Shown: positions 1 through 6,770 of the stretch, in pieces
Layout: each line of letters begins with the position of its first letter
Numbering within the stretch: position 1 is the stretch's first letter
Made by a program: the position numbers and the translations under genes
Source of the DNA: Shewanella salipaludis
GTDB taxonomy: Bacteria; Pseudomonadota; Gammaproteobacteria; Enterobacterales; Shewanellaceae
DNA length: 64,000 bases
NCBI RefSeq assembly: GCF_012911865.1
Contig: NZ_JAAXYH010000001.1
Coordinates: 310,001-374,000 of the forward strand
Direction: 5' to 3'
The notes under the pieces: model-generated
What the model was told of the DNA's origin: nothing
The model's database searches: none
Seen by the model: the letters and a program-made list of their open reading frames with translations, nothing else

Positions 1-1179
1 ATGGGAAGGTAAACGTAATGCGATTTTTTTGTTTGGCTCTACCTCAATACGTAGTCGGTCAAATGGTACAGCGTTTAACTCATTTTCTCTTCTTATTTCA
101 ATAATGCATGGATATTTATTTCTACACCATCTACCTTCAAATGAAATTAATTCGTAATTTTTAATGTACCAGTCTGGTCGAGTATTCGTGTATGTCGTTC
201 TCGGCCAAATGACATCAACATCATGCTGTCCTGGCATGGTTGACCATACAGCCCCAAAATCATCAGTTAGAACAATGGGCTCTTTCGGGTTGAATTTGTT
301 TAAAATTTTGTTGTAAATAGGATTTTCAAATTCTGTCGCTTTCGACTCCATTAAATTAGTTTGACTAATTGTAAGCGGATTGACACCGGTAAGATTAGCC
401 AATTCGTTTGCTAGCCAGATTCTTTTGTCTTTAATATTTTTTTCTAAAATATGACTATAGCCACAATGTATTATAACTTTGGCATTTTTGTTAATAGAAA
501 AAGTAGCATTAAATATATTTTCAGCTGCTTTCTTCTCCCTTTCACTACCAGAATCATCATACGCTATAATTTGATAACCAAGTTTCTTAGCTGTTCTGAT
601 CATTTCGGCATATATGGGTTCGTTAGAATATGCACCAGAGCGTTCAATAGCATACCCTCGAATATTGATATCAACATCTCTCTTTGATAGAGCTTCAATT
701 GCTAAATAACGATACCCACTACTCCATAATTTTTGCAGTAAAGAAACTGTTAAAGTGCGATGAAGAGCTATGTGGTGAGCCTCATTTATCATAACAATTT
801 GAGTTTCTTTGGACATTGTTTGAATTTTGTCAACTGCCGATATAGGAGAAAGATTGTCAATGACGTCTTCGGAAATAATTGGGGCATCAGTTGGAGAACT
901 TATTGCCTTTTCATATTGACCCACATATGAATATAACGTTGCTAACGGTTGATTTACGGCAAACTGGCTTTGCTGATCACCTTTATATTTATCCTTTACT
1001 TCAATTACTCTACTTATTGCATCATTGTATGATTTGTTTTTTGGCGCATCTATTACTTGCTTATACAAAAAACCTAACTCGCTTGGTTCTTTAGCATATA
1101 AGTGATTTGTATAAACTAACAATATAAGAGAAAATAAATATCTTTTTCGCATTAACAGTAACTTGTTATTTATACACAT
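1..1179 (-). CDS. ChaN/EreA-like exported protein, partial (C-terminus beyond left edge)
   Basis: The minus strand is open from an ATG at 1179 to the window edge (393 codons, no stop). An AAGGA ribosome site lies 10 nt upstream. A second ATG at 1152 would give a more classical signal peptide (basic RKR, then a hydrophobic run ending near LYA). Residues 131-136 read INEAHH, followed by ALH and, about 20 residues on, LAIEAL. This layout (acidic-His motif after a strand, then a second acidic strand) recalls the ChaN/TIKI and erythromycin-esterase-like fold, but that is pattern recognition, not an alignment. The gene is AT-rich. It starts 49 nt after an integron-type GTTATAC core (minus strand), so it may itself be a cassette gene. 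Function unknown; probably periplasmic. Confidence 0.7.
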   Translation of the reverse strand, partial: MCINNKLLLMRKRYLFSLILLVYTNHLYAKEPSELGFLYKQVIDAPKNKSYNDAISRVIEVKDKYKGDQQSQFAVNQPLATLYSYVGQYEKAISSPTDAPIISEDVIDNLSPISAVDKIQTMSKETQIVMINEAHHIALHRTLTVSLLQKLWSSGYRYLAIEALSKRDVDINIRGYAIERSGAYSNEPIYAEMIRTAKKLGYQIIAYDDSGSEREKKAAENIFNATFSINKNAKVIIHCGYSHILEKNIKDKRIWLANELANLTGVNPLTISQTNLMESKATEFENPIYNKILNKFNPKEPIVLTDDFGAVWSTMPGQHDVDVIWPRTTYTNTRPDWYIKNYELISFEGRWCRNKYPCIIEIRRENELNAVPFDRLRIEVEPNKKIALRLPSH

Positions 1180-1241
1180 GTAGGTAGATCCTTCTAATTT
1201 TTAGGTAGTTGCGCAAGTTGTAAATATGTATAACTTAGGTT

Positions 1242-1322
1242 CCAATACAAACTACGTTATCACAAGTTACTGTTGTGTAAAGCATTAAGTTCGATTTGAG
1301 TCCAATGCCTTTCGGCTAAACG
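1242..1322. repeat. 81-bp repeat copy A, attI-like flank
   Basis: This segment matches 6230-6310 over 81 bp in the same orientation with about nine mismatches and no gaps. On the minus strand it is followed by the core-like heptamer GTTATAC (1228-1234) and then the gene starting at 1179. The other copy sits between the intI remnant and the first cassette. Both copies therefore hold the position expected of an attI or leader region, although the assignment as attI is inference. Confidence 0.7.
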
Positions 1323-1411
1323 GATGAACAAGTGAAACACTCATAATTATTGGCAGCTTTTGGCTCGTTTGTTTAGGCTTTACTGGAGTCTTTGAAAGAG
1401 GAAAGGAAGCC

Positions 1412-1489
1412 ATGCCAAGGCCGAGATGTTGCCTGGTGAGTCAGGAAGACACACCGTTCTATCATCACAAATCAGGCCAGCCATGTTAA
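1412..1489 (+). pseudogene. N-terminal fragment of a second REP-associated transposase
   Basis: The ATG at 1412 opens a 25-residue reading frame beginning MPRPR and containing EDTPFYH. These are the hallmarks of the N-terminus of the intact transposase at 2719-3696 (MPRPRR...VEDTPFYHCC), but on the opposite strand. Homology stops near 1465, where the 992-bp duplicated segment begins, and the frame then ends at TAA. A GGAGTCTT block upstream of both starts is also shared. This is a remnant of a separate, diverged copy. Confidence 0.75.
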
Positions 1490-2457
1490 AACAATAACAT
1501 AATGCACTTTCAGTTAGGGCTCAAGCTAGGGAAAGTGATTTAACCGATAAAGAATCGACAGGACATGATGCAAAATGGATGAGGATTGATAAAACAGGTC
1601 TACTTCACTCAAAAACAGTGATTTTTGGCGTCAGTTACCCAACCCATTTCCATTCATAGGGTCCTGAAAGGTATCGCTTTAAACAATGAAGTTAACGTCA
1701 GCCTGCGTTGAGGTGCTGACAACAGGCGGAGAAATGCCGTCGTCGCTTCTCTAAATGTTCACAATAGCTGTTGAGTTCTTGCAGCGTTCCCACGGGACCA
1801 TGGAACAGCTTGCCAAATTCAGTGGTGAGTTTTAACCAACTCTCTTGCTCGATATTCAATCTTGTTAGCAACTTAGCGCTGTTCTCTCCGATAGCACCAC
1901 GCTTGTCATCTCGAATAATACGCCCTGTATCATCAATCAATTCAAGATAATCCTGGAGCGAAAACGCGATGCCATTGGGCTGATTATCGCGTTCGTTGCC
2001 AATAAAAGGCAGTAGGTTTGGTGGTTGTTCGCCTTTCAAGGCTGCCTGAATTCGCAGTTGAATGCTGGTGTGATTGGATTGCTCTGGGGTAGCCGCCATC
2101 TTGGCTCTGATGGGATTCAAATCGACATAGGCCATACAGGTTAATACTGCGGCCTCATCCAATAACGCCTGCGACTTAAACCTGCCTTCCCAGAATCTGC
2201 CTGAGCAGTTATCCTCTTGATTTGCTTGCCTGGCTATCGGTTCATTGAGGCAACGCATAAACCACGATATATCACATAGCCTGCTGCGATAGGTCGCGAT
2301 GGAGTGCTTTAAATGGATCACTTCATGAGATTCAACCAGCCCACCCTGGGCAAATTTACGGGTTAATTCATCGCCTTTAAACAGTTTATGCCACTGCTTA
2401 AGCACTTCTGCGTCGCTCCAACGGTTGGCCGTGTCGAGATCAATTCGCAACACCACA
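1466..2457. repeat. 992-bp tandem duplication, copy 1
   Basis: Copy 1 matches 2487-3478 at a constant offset of 1021 bp with only a handful of base changes (for example at the codons around 1573, 1770, 1829 and 1869). It carries about 230 bp of non-coding DNA downstream of the transposase plus the 3' three-quarters of the gene. The very high identity implies a recent event. Confidence 0.95.
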
Positions 2458-2465
2458 CAACACAC
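1698..2465 (-). pseudogene. 5'-truncated REP-associated tyrosine transposase copy
   Basis: This frame equals residues 76-325 of the intact transposase at 2719-3696 with a few substitutions. It lacks the first 75 residues, including the His-x-His (HLH) metal-binding motif that HUH enzymes need for DNA cleavage. The Tyr-containing AYVDLNP motif is kept. The apparent start (M-C-C) is a chance codon in the junction sequence. The copy cannot be catalytically active alone. Confidence 0.9.
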
Positions 2466-2506
2466 AAATCAGGCCAGCCATGAACACACAAATCAGGCCA
2501 GCCATG
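2459..2506. repeat. 24-bp tandem direct repeat, two units, at duplication junction
   Basis: A 24-bp unit beginning AACACACAAATCAGG and ending CAGCCATG occurs at 2459-2482 and again at 2483-2506. It lies exactly between the two 992-bp copies, so it marks the junction created by the tandem duplication. It overlaps the first bases of copy 2. Confidence 0.9.
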
Positions 2507-3478
2507 TTAAAACAATAACATAATGCACTTTCAGTTAGGGCTCAAGCTAGGGAAAGTGATTTAACCGATAAAGAGTCGACAGGACATGATGCAAAATGGA
2601 TGAGGATTGATAAAACAGGTCTACTTCACTCAAAAACAGTGATTTTTGGCGTCAGTTACCCAACCCATTTCCATTCATAGGGTCCTGAAAGGTATCGCTT
2701 TAAACAATGAAGTTAACGTCAGCCTGCGTTGAGGTGCTGACAACAGGCGGAGAAATGCCGTCGTCGCTTCTCTAAATGTTCACAATAGCTGCTGAGTTCT
2801 TGCAGCGTTCCCACGGGACCATGGAACAGCTTGCCAAATTCAGTGGTGATTTTTAACCAACTCTCTTGCTCGATATTCAATCTTGTTAGTAACTTAGCGC
2901 TGTTCTCTCCGATAGCACCACGCTTGTCATCTCGAATAATACGCCCTGTATCATCAATCAATTCAAGATAATCCTGGAGCGAAAACACGATGCCATTGGG
3001 CTGATTATCGCGTTCGTTGCCAATAAAAGGCAGTAGGTTTGGTGGTTGTTCGCCTTTCAAGGCTGCCTGAATTCGCAGTTGAATGCTGGTGTGATTGGAT
3101 TGCTCTGGGGTAGCCGCCATCTTGGCTCTGATGGGATTCAAATCGACATAGGCCATACAGGTTAATACTGCGGCCTCATCCAATAACGCCTGCGACTTAA
3201 ACCTGCCTTCCCAGAATCTGCCTGAGCAGTTATCCTCTTGATTTGCTTGCCTGGCTATCGGTTCATTGAGGCAACGCATAAACCACGATATATCACATAG
3301 CCTGCTGCGATAGGTCGCGATGGAGTGCTTTAAATGGATCACTTCATGAGATTCAACCAGCCCACCCTGGGCAAATTTACGGGTTAATTCATCGCCTTTA
3401 AACAGTTTATGCCACTGCTCAAGCACTTCTGCGTCGCTCCAACGGTTGGCCGTGTCGAGATCAATTCGCAACACCACA
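2487..3478. repeat. 992-bp tandem duplication, copy 2
   Basis: This is the partner of 1466-2457. Copy 2 continues without a break into the 5' part of the intact transposase gene (up to 3696), so it is probably the parental copy. Confidence 0.95.
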
Positions 3479-3696
3479 TGCAGGTGATTCGACATCACCG
3501 CAAAAGCAGCCACATCAATGGCAAACACCGCTTCAAGTTCAAACAGCAATGACTCTACCCAGCCCCGGCGATGGTCATAGTTATTACCCGAGTATCGATC
3601 ATCCCCACAGAGGAAGGCGCGACGCACCACCCGGCTGCAGCAGTGGTAGAAAGGGGTGTCTTCGACACTGATCTGAGTTCTTCTGGGACGCGGCAT
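2719..3696 (-). CDS. REP-associated tyrosine transposase (RAYT, Y1_Tnp/HUH family)
   Basis: The 325-aa protein belongs to the IS200-related Y1 transposase family. HUH enzymes of this kind nick single-stranded hairpins and are associated with REP/BIME palindromes. The N-terminus MPRPRR is followed by EDTPFYHCC. The metal-binding His-x-His is at about residues 71-73 (SNHLHVV) and the likely nucleophile Tyr183 lies in CMAYVDLNPIRAK; both are family hallmarks. The reading frame is intact, so the enzyme could be active. It sits inside the integron array, immediately downstream of the 154-aa cassette gene, which appears to have lost its attC. No clear REP hairpin was identified next to it by eye. 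Confidence 0.9.
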   Translation of the reverse strand: MPRPRRTQISVEDTPFYHCCSRVVRRAFLCGDDRYSGNNYDHRRGWVESLLFELEAVFAIDVAAFAVMSNHLHVVLRIDLDTANRWSDAEVLEQWHKLFKGDELTRKFAQGGLVESHEVIHLKHSIATYRSRLCDISWFMRCLNEPIARQANQEDNCSGRFWEGRFKSQALLDEAAVLTCMAYVDLNPIRAKMAATPEQSNHTSIQLRIQAALKGEQPPNLLPFIGNERDNQPNGIVFSLQDYLELIDDTGRIIRDDKRGAIGENSAKLLTRLNIEQESWLKITTEFGKLFHGPVGTLQELSSYCEHLEKRRRHFSACCQHLNAG

Positions 3697-3768
3697 GGCA
3701 AGACTCCAACATCGACAATTTATCTCAGTCTAGGAGAGGCCGCTGGATCACGCCATTTACTGTGGGTG

Positions 3769-3800
3769 GCCTGATTCAGCACTTGCCTGATTCAGCACTT
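3769..3800. repeat. 16-bp tandem direct repeat, two units
   Basis: GCCTGATTCAGCACTT occurs at 3769-3784 and again at 3785-3800. The repeat covers the last codons and stop of the neighbouring 154-aa gene, at the junction with the transposase segment. It could be a replication-slippage product or a target duplication left by insertion. Confidence 0.9.
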
Positions 3801-4240
3801 TTAAAGAGTGGATTTAACCAATCAGTCCTCGGGTGTTTGATTCTTCTTTGGGTATTTGAACTACTAGTTTCTTCAGTTGAAGAGTTACTTTCAGTGATCT
3901 GTTGAGCTAAAGGTGAAAACTGACAAATTTCAATAAACGAATTTAATTCAGGACTTTCTTGTGCCTCAAAAGCCTTAATCCCTAGCTCTTCAATTGCTAA
4001 GGTATTTTCGTCAGTTAGGGTAATGTAACCAGCCATTTTTAGTTTAAGATATTCAAAGCATAATTTTGAAACAAGTACAGGCTTTTCATCTGTAGCGTAT
4101 TTGATGAATTCACTTTGCAGTATCGAACAAATATTTGTCCATTCAGCAGAGTTTTTTCTCAAGTTAGTTTGATCAGATTTCGCTTTGGCTAAAATATCGC
4201 CCCAGCCCTGATTCATCATTAAATTATAAAAAACTTCCAT
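3776..4240 (-). CDS. Integron cassette protein of unknown function (154 aa)
   Basis: The ATG at 4240 has a GGAG ribosome site 5 nt upstream and an attC core (GTTATAT on the minus strand, 4264-4270) just before that, which is the usual layout at the start of a cassette. The protein is soluble and mostly helical in appearance up to about residue 105. A Ser/Thr/Glu/Asn-rich stretch follows at about 110-130 and then a basic tail. No family was recognised. No attC is visible downstream, where a 16-bp tandem repeat and the transposase segment begin. The C-terminus and cassette end were therefore probably altered by that insertion. Confidence 0.6.
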   Translation of the reverse strand: MEVFYNLMMNQGWGDILAKAKSDQTNLRKNSAEWTNICSILQSEFIKYATDEKPVLVSKLCFEYLKLKMAGYITLTDENTLAIEELGIKAFEAQESPELNSFIEICQFSPLAQQITESNSSTEETSSSNTQRRIKHPRTDWLNPLFKSAESGKC

Positions 4241-4263
4241 GTGACTCCAAAAGTAAGAAAAGC

Positions 4264-4339
4264 ATATAACGTTTGGTTAAGGGGCCGGCTTTAGCCGGTC
4301 TCAGTGAGCGAAGCGAACGATTTGAACCATTTGTTAGAC
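4264..4339 (-). other. attC recombination site (about 76 bp)
   Basis: On the minus strand the site runs from R'' GTCTAAC (4339-4333) to an R'-type core GTTATAT (4270-4264). Complementary inner arms (TTCAAA ... CCCCTTAACC) surround a central hairpin with GCCGGCTAAAGCCGGC. The upstream gene's TAA stop overlaps R'' and the next gene starts 24 nt after R', as in integron cassettes. The second core departs from GTTRRRY at one position. Confidence 0.85.
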
Positions 4340-4879
4340 GTGGGTTCTATGGTAGTGATGATAGAACTTGTTTGCCTTCATCGGGGAAATTGCCCACTTA
4401 TGTTTGATTCCTCGGCCAATTGTTAGTGCTTCACGCAGTTCTTTGACCTCAAAGTTATGATCAAGCCTACTGTATTCATACTGCTTGTTGTTAATCGGTG
4501 CTGTGCCGTAGAGATTTGAGAACTCATGGATCAATGCGGCCTCTACATCTTTATAGGCCGATAAATTATTTCGAACACGTGGTGTTGCCACTCCAATGGT
4601 CAATCCATGGTTCTCTATGATTTCCCAGAGGTCATTTAACCACCCCTTTGTGTGGGAGTTTATTCTCTGCTTAAAATTTCCTTCGCCGATATATAAAAGC
4701 GATGTGGCTCTGTAAGGGTACTGAATTGCAAATGGCCCATTCAGTCGAATGACATAGACAGATCTATCTAGTTGATTTTCTTTTAAGCCATTTTCTAGTA
4801 TTTGAGGCAGTAAGTCATTTGCCCAAGTAAATCCGTAGCTCCAATAGAGCCATTTCCAATTTAGGTTGATAGATGCCAT
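4334..4879 (-). CDS. GIY-YIG nuclease-like integron cassette protein (181 aa)
   Basis: The protein shows the order of elements of the GIY-YIG nuclease fold. A first strand (VYVIRLNG, about residues 41-48) is followed by LLYIGEGNFKQRINSH (about 61-76, with YIG and a following Arg), and then AALIHEFSNLYGTAPINN (about 113-130), in which the Glu and the distal Asn match the metal-binding Glu and the Asn of the family. The first motif is not a strict GIY. Family members cut DNA in repair, restriction and homing; this one could be a defence or mobile-element nuclease, or a degenerate relative. The start has no ribosome site and follows attC directly (GTTAGAC 13 nt upstream), which is common for cassette genes. 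The stop lies inside the next attC. Confidence 0.6.
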   Translation of the reverse strand: MASINLNWKWLYWSYGFTWANDLLPQILENGLKENQLDRSVYVIRLNGPFAIQYPYRATSLLYIGEGNFKQRINSHTKGWLNDLWEIIENHGLTIGVATPRVRNNLSAYKDVEAALIHEFSNLYGTAPINNKQYEYSRLDHNFEVKELREALTIGRGIKHKWAISPMKANKFYHHYHRTHV

Positions 4880-4891
4880 GGCTATAAATTC

Positions 4892-4993
4892 GTCTAACGC
4901 CCTTGTTAATGGGCAAAATTTAGTTGGCTATAATGTGAAGCGGAGCGAAACCAAGCCAACGTAATTTTGTCCGCTTTAAACAGATTGTTATAC
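4892..4993 (-). other. attC recombination site (about 102 bp)
   Basis: Reading the minus strand, R'' GTATAAC (4993-4987) and R' GTTAGAC (4898-4892, a perfect GTTRRRY) bracket imperfect inverted arms. These include ACAAAATTACGTTGGC and its partner GCCAACTAAATTTTG. The stop codon of the upstream HEPN-like gene lies in R''. The orientation agrees with the neighbouring attC sites. Confidence 0.88.
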
Positions 4994-5707
4994 ATGCGAC
5001 CCAACTAAAGCCGCTTTTACGAGGTTAACTCTATGTTGATCTTTAATAAATAACTCCCCGTTGAAGCTTAGTTGCTGACCTACACTTATATGTAGCTCCA
5101 TTTTCTTTGAAAGTTTTACACAGGGCCATTCATTATTAACTTTATTACTGTAGTTAAACTGACTTAATTCACCATGAACTTTAAACATTGGTGATTGGCC
5201 AAATTCTATTTCGATTTCTAGAGTATCTTTGGGGCTATGATCGTCATAACAGTCAAAACTAACTATATTTTTGAGATTTTTAGCGATTTCATCTGTTGAA
5301 CGTAAAAAATACCAAATTAACTCTAACCACTCTGAGCACTTCTCTATGGAGGGTGGAGTAACATCATTATGTTCAATATTATTTCGAATAATAAGAAGTT
5401 CTTTTAGCATCATGGGCTTAACAAGCCCAAAACACTCCAGAAGCTCGATTGCACCTTTAACTTTTGTGTTGGGAATACAACTTAAATTATAGCTTTTCTC
5501 AATGAGTTGAAGCCTGGCATTTAATGACCGCTTTAGCCAAGAAATGCAATCTCCTCGATCAAATTCACACGAGCTATCCGACTGAATAAAAGAGCCAGCT
5601 CTTTCAAGTAGCTCATACGATCTTGTAAAGGTACCATCGAAGTAGGCTCCACTCGCATCATAAGAAGGCCACTTTAAAAATACTGGATTAAGCCAAATTT
5701 CAGACAC
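4988..5707 (-). CDS. HEPN-domain-like integron cassette protein (239 aa)
   Basis: Start is GTG at 5707 with AGGAG 12 nt upstream. The N-terminal half (about residues 25-145) is helical and contains LLIIRNNIEH at about 104-113. R-N-x-x-x-H preceded by a hydrophobic helix is the signature of HEPN domains, whose Arg and His form an RNA-cutting site in many toxins and phage-defence proteins. The C-terminal half (about 150-239) is beta-rich in appearance and unrecognised; it may be a sensor or binding domain. No antitoxin-like partner lies in the same cassette. The HEPN call rests on one motif and its helical surroundings, so it is moderate. Neighbouring cassettes encode a GIY-YIG-like protein and a small secreted protein. 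Confidence 0.55.
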   Translation of the reverse strand: MSEIWLNPVFLKWPSYDASGAYFDGTFTRSYELLERAGSFIQSDSSCEFDRGDCISWLKRSLNARLQLIEKSYNLSCIPNTKVKGAIELLECFGLVKPMMLKELLIIRNNIEHNDVTPPSIEKCSEWLELIWYFLRSTDEIAKNLKNIVSFDCYDDHSPKDTLEIEIEFGQSPMFKVHGELSQFNYSNKVNNEWPCVKLSKKMELHISVGQQLSFNGELFIKDQHRVNLVKAALVGSHV

Positions 5708-5729
5708 TGTGGGACGTTGCTCCTAGCAT

Positions 5730-5851
5730 GTATAACGCCGCTAGCATGGGCCGTAGCGTAGTTGATTGCGTTGTGCTATTCAGCACAAAGCAAGCGACGC
5801 AGCGGAGGTCCAACCAGCTTTAGCTGGTGAACATGGCTAGCTTTGTTAACT
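5730..5851 (-). other. attC recombination site (about 122 bp)
   Basis: On the minus strand AGTTAAC (5851-5845) and GTTATAC (5736-5730) form the outer cores. The arms next to them are AAAGCTAGCCATG and CATGCTAGCGGC, which pair closely. A long internal region contains further inverted repeats (ACCAGCTAAAGCTGGT). The site lies between two genes with the spacing typical of cassettes. R'' deviates from the RYYYAAC consensus. Confidence 0.8.
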
Positions 5852-5852
5852 A

Positions 5853-6173
5853 TTAGCTACAAAATTGTGTATCACATAAATATACATGCGATATTTTAGC
5901 TGTATCATTTTCACAACCTAAAAGCTGGAAAGATACTTTCTGCCCACTCGCTTTTGCGGCTAATATTGAAGAAAACATTTCCTTATTATTTTGTATATCT
6001 AGAAAATAAAATTTAATGTTTGAACACCCTTCCGCGAGTTTCATTGACTCTAGCTGCACGCGCGCATGCGTTGCTCCAATCGTTAGCCCCTTGACTATTG
6101 ATACATTGGAGTAACTCTCTGACCATGATAGAGAACTTACTAATAGTAATGAAAATACCACTAAATACTTCAT
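5853..6173 (-). CDS. Small secreted protein, first integron cassette (106 aa)
   Basis: MKYLVVFSLLLVSSLSWS is a clear Sec signal peptide with likely cleavage near residue 18-20. The mature part is about 87 residues and holds four cysteines (about positions 50, 88, 99 and 105), which suggests two disulfides in the periplasm. No family was recognised. The gene directly follows the attI-like junction (GTTAACT, minus strand, 6194-6188), so it is the cassette nearest the integrase remnant and would be the best expressed if the leader promoter works. Confidence 0.7.
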   Translation of the reverse strand: MKYLVVFSLLLVSSLSWSESYSNVSIVKGLTIGATHARVQLESMKLAEGCSNIKFYFLDIQNNKEMFSSILAAKASGQKVSFQLLGCENDTAKISHVYLCDTQFCS

Positions 6174-6187
6174 ATTATTCCTTTGAT

Positions 6188-6194
6188 AGTTAAC
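6188..6194 (-). other. attI-like junction core
   Basis: GTTAACT on the minus strand lies 15 nt upstream of the first cassette start. It resembles the core heptamer found where attI joins the first cassette, and it matches the outer core of the attC at 5845-5851. The call depends mainly on its position between the intI remnant and the array. Confidence 0.5.
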
Positions 6195-6204
6195 ATTTTA
6201 ATAG

Positions 6205-6216
6205 TGCGCATGCGCA
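6205..6216. repeat. Palindrome TGCGCATGCGCA
   Basis: This is a perfect 12-bp palindrome. The same GCGCATGCGC core recurs inside the 20-bp palindrome at 6305-6324 and at 6773-6782, with a related CGCGCATGCG in the first cassette gene near 6059. All lie within about 730 bp around the attI/intI remnant. Confidence 0.85.
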
Positions 6217-6229
6217 TATGTACATTAGT

Positions 6230-6310
6230 CCAATGCAAACCACGTTATCACAAGTTACTGTTGTGTAAAGCATTAGGTTTGGTTTTAGTCCAATGTCTTC
6301 CGGCTAAACG
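6230..6310. repeat. 81-bp repeat copy B, attI/leader region of the integron
   Basis: Direct match to 1242-1322 (about 89 percent identical, ungapped). It lies between the first cassette and the integrase remnant, where attI and the cassette promoter are expected. On the minus strand it reads toward the cassettes. Confidence 0.75.
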
Positions 6311-6348
6311 CGCATGCGCGTTTACACAAATAACGAGATCTCGTTATT
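6305..6348. repeat. Two adjacent perfect 20-bp palindromes
   Basis: TAAACGCGCATGCGCGTTTA (6305-6324) and AATAACGAGATCTCGTTATT (6329-6348) are each perfect inverted repeats without a loop, separated by 4 nt. They sit between the 81-bp leader repeat and the LexA-box-like site of intI. Neither is followed by a T-tract, so they are not typical terminators. They may be protein-binding sites or cruciform-forming elements. Confidence 0.9.
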
Positions 6349-6474
6349 CCAATACAGTATTCATGTAACACACTGAATTATAATAGTTATTTCGTGACAC
6401 TCTTGTGCAAATGCGCATCGCTCAGATACTTTTTCATGCAAACGCGGCAGTTTTAGGCTAAAACCAAAAAATCA

Positions 6475-6492
6475 ACTGGATAAACATCCAGT
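6475..6492. promoter_or_regulatory. LexA-box-like site upstream of intI remnant
   Basis: ACTGGATAAACATCCAGT has perfect 7-bp arms and fits the gammaproteobacterial LexA pattern CTG-N10-CAG. It lies 19 nt upstream of the intI start codon. LexA control of integron integrases by the SOS response is established for other integrons, so both position and sequence fit. Confidence 0.75.
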
Positions 6493-6510
6493 ACTCCAGT
6501 GCAATAACTC

Positions 6511-6770
6511 ATGCGAATAAATTTTATGTTCAAGAGCCGCTTTCTCACTCAAATAAGTGAGAGTCTCAGATTGCGGGGCTACTGGCTGCGGACAGAAAAA
6601 CCTACCTGTATTGGATCACATGCTAGATACGTTTCCATTGTCTTTGAGCATCCTGACACTATGGGGGCACCGGAGGTCATGGCATTTCTGTCCTACCTGG
6701 CGAACCGACATCATGTAAAAGGATAAAGACAGCTTAAACACTCTTGCCCTGTCATAAAACATCCTGAACA
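6511..6770 (+). pseudogene. intI: Integron integrase remnant (N-terminal part, frameshifted)
   Basis: The frame from ATG 6511 reads SRFLTQISESLRLRGYWLRT, then later HPDTMGAPEVMAFLSYLANR. Both segments match the N-terminal SAM-like domain of IntI tyrosine recombinases (R-L-R-x-Y-S-x-R-T-E-K ... MG-x-x-E-V-x-x-FLS-x-LA). Between them the expected KTYLYWI appears only in another frame, after a run of five A at about 6595-6599 that should be six. That stretch contains stops before the frame returns near 6649. After the stop at 6724-6726, a further shifted piece (KDSLNTLAL) resembles the next helix, and homology then ends. The catalytic domain (Arg...His-x-x-Arg...Tyr) is absent. The gene points away from the cassettes, the normal orientation for intI. 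The integron can no longer make its own integrase here. Confidence 0.88.

Noticed and set aside
2459..2506. Possible CRISPR-like repeat from the 24-bp tandem units
   Set aside because: Only two adjacent units without spacers, best explained by the tandem duplication junction; no cas genes in the window.
6205..6348. HIP1-type or restriction-related palindrome interpretation of GCGCATGCGC
   Set aside because: The sequence differs from the HIP1 octamer and the host is not cyanobacterial; restriction avoidance cannot be judged from one window.
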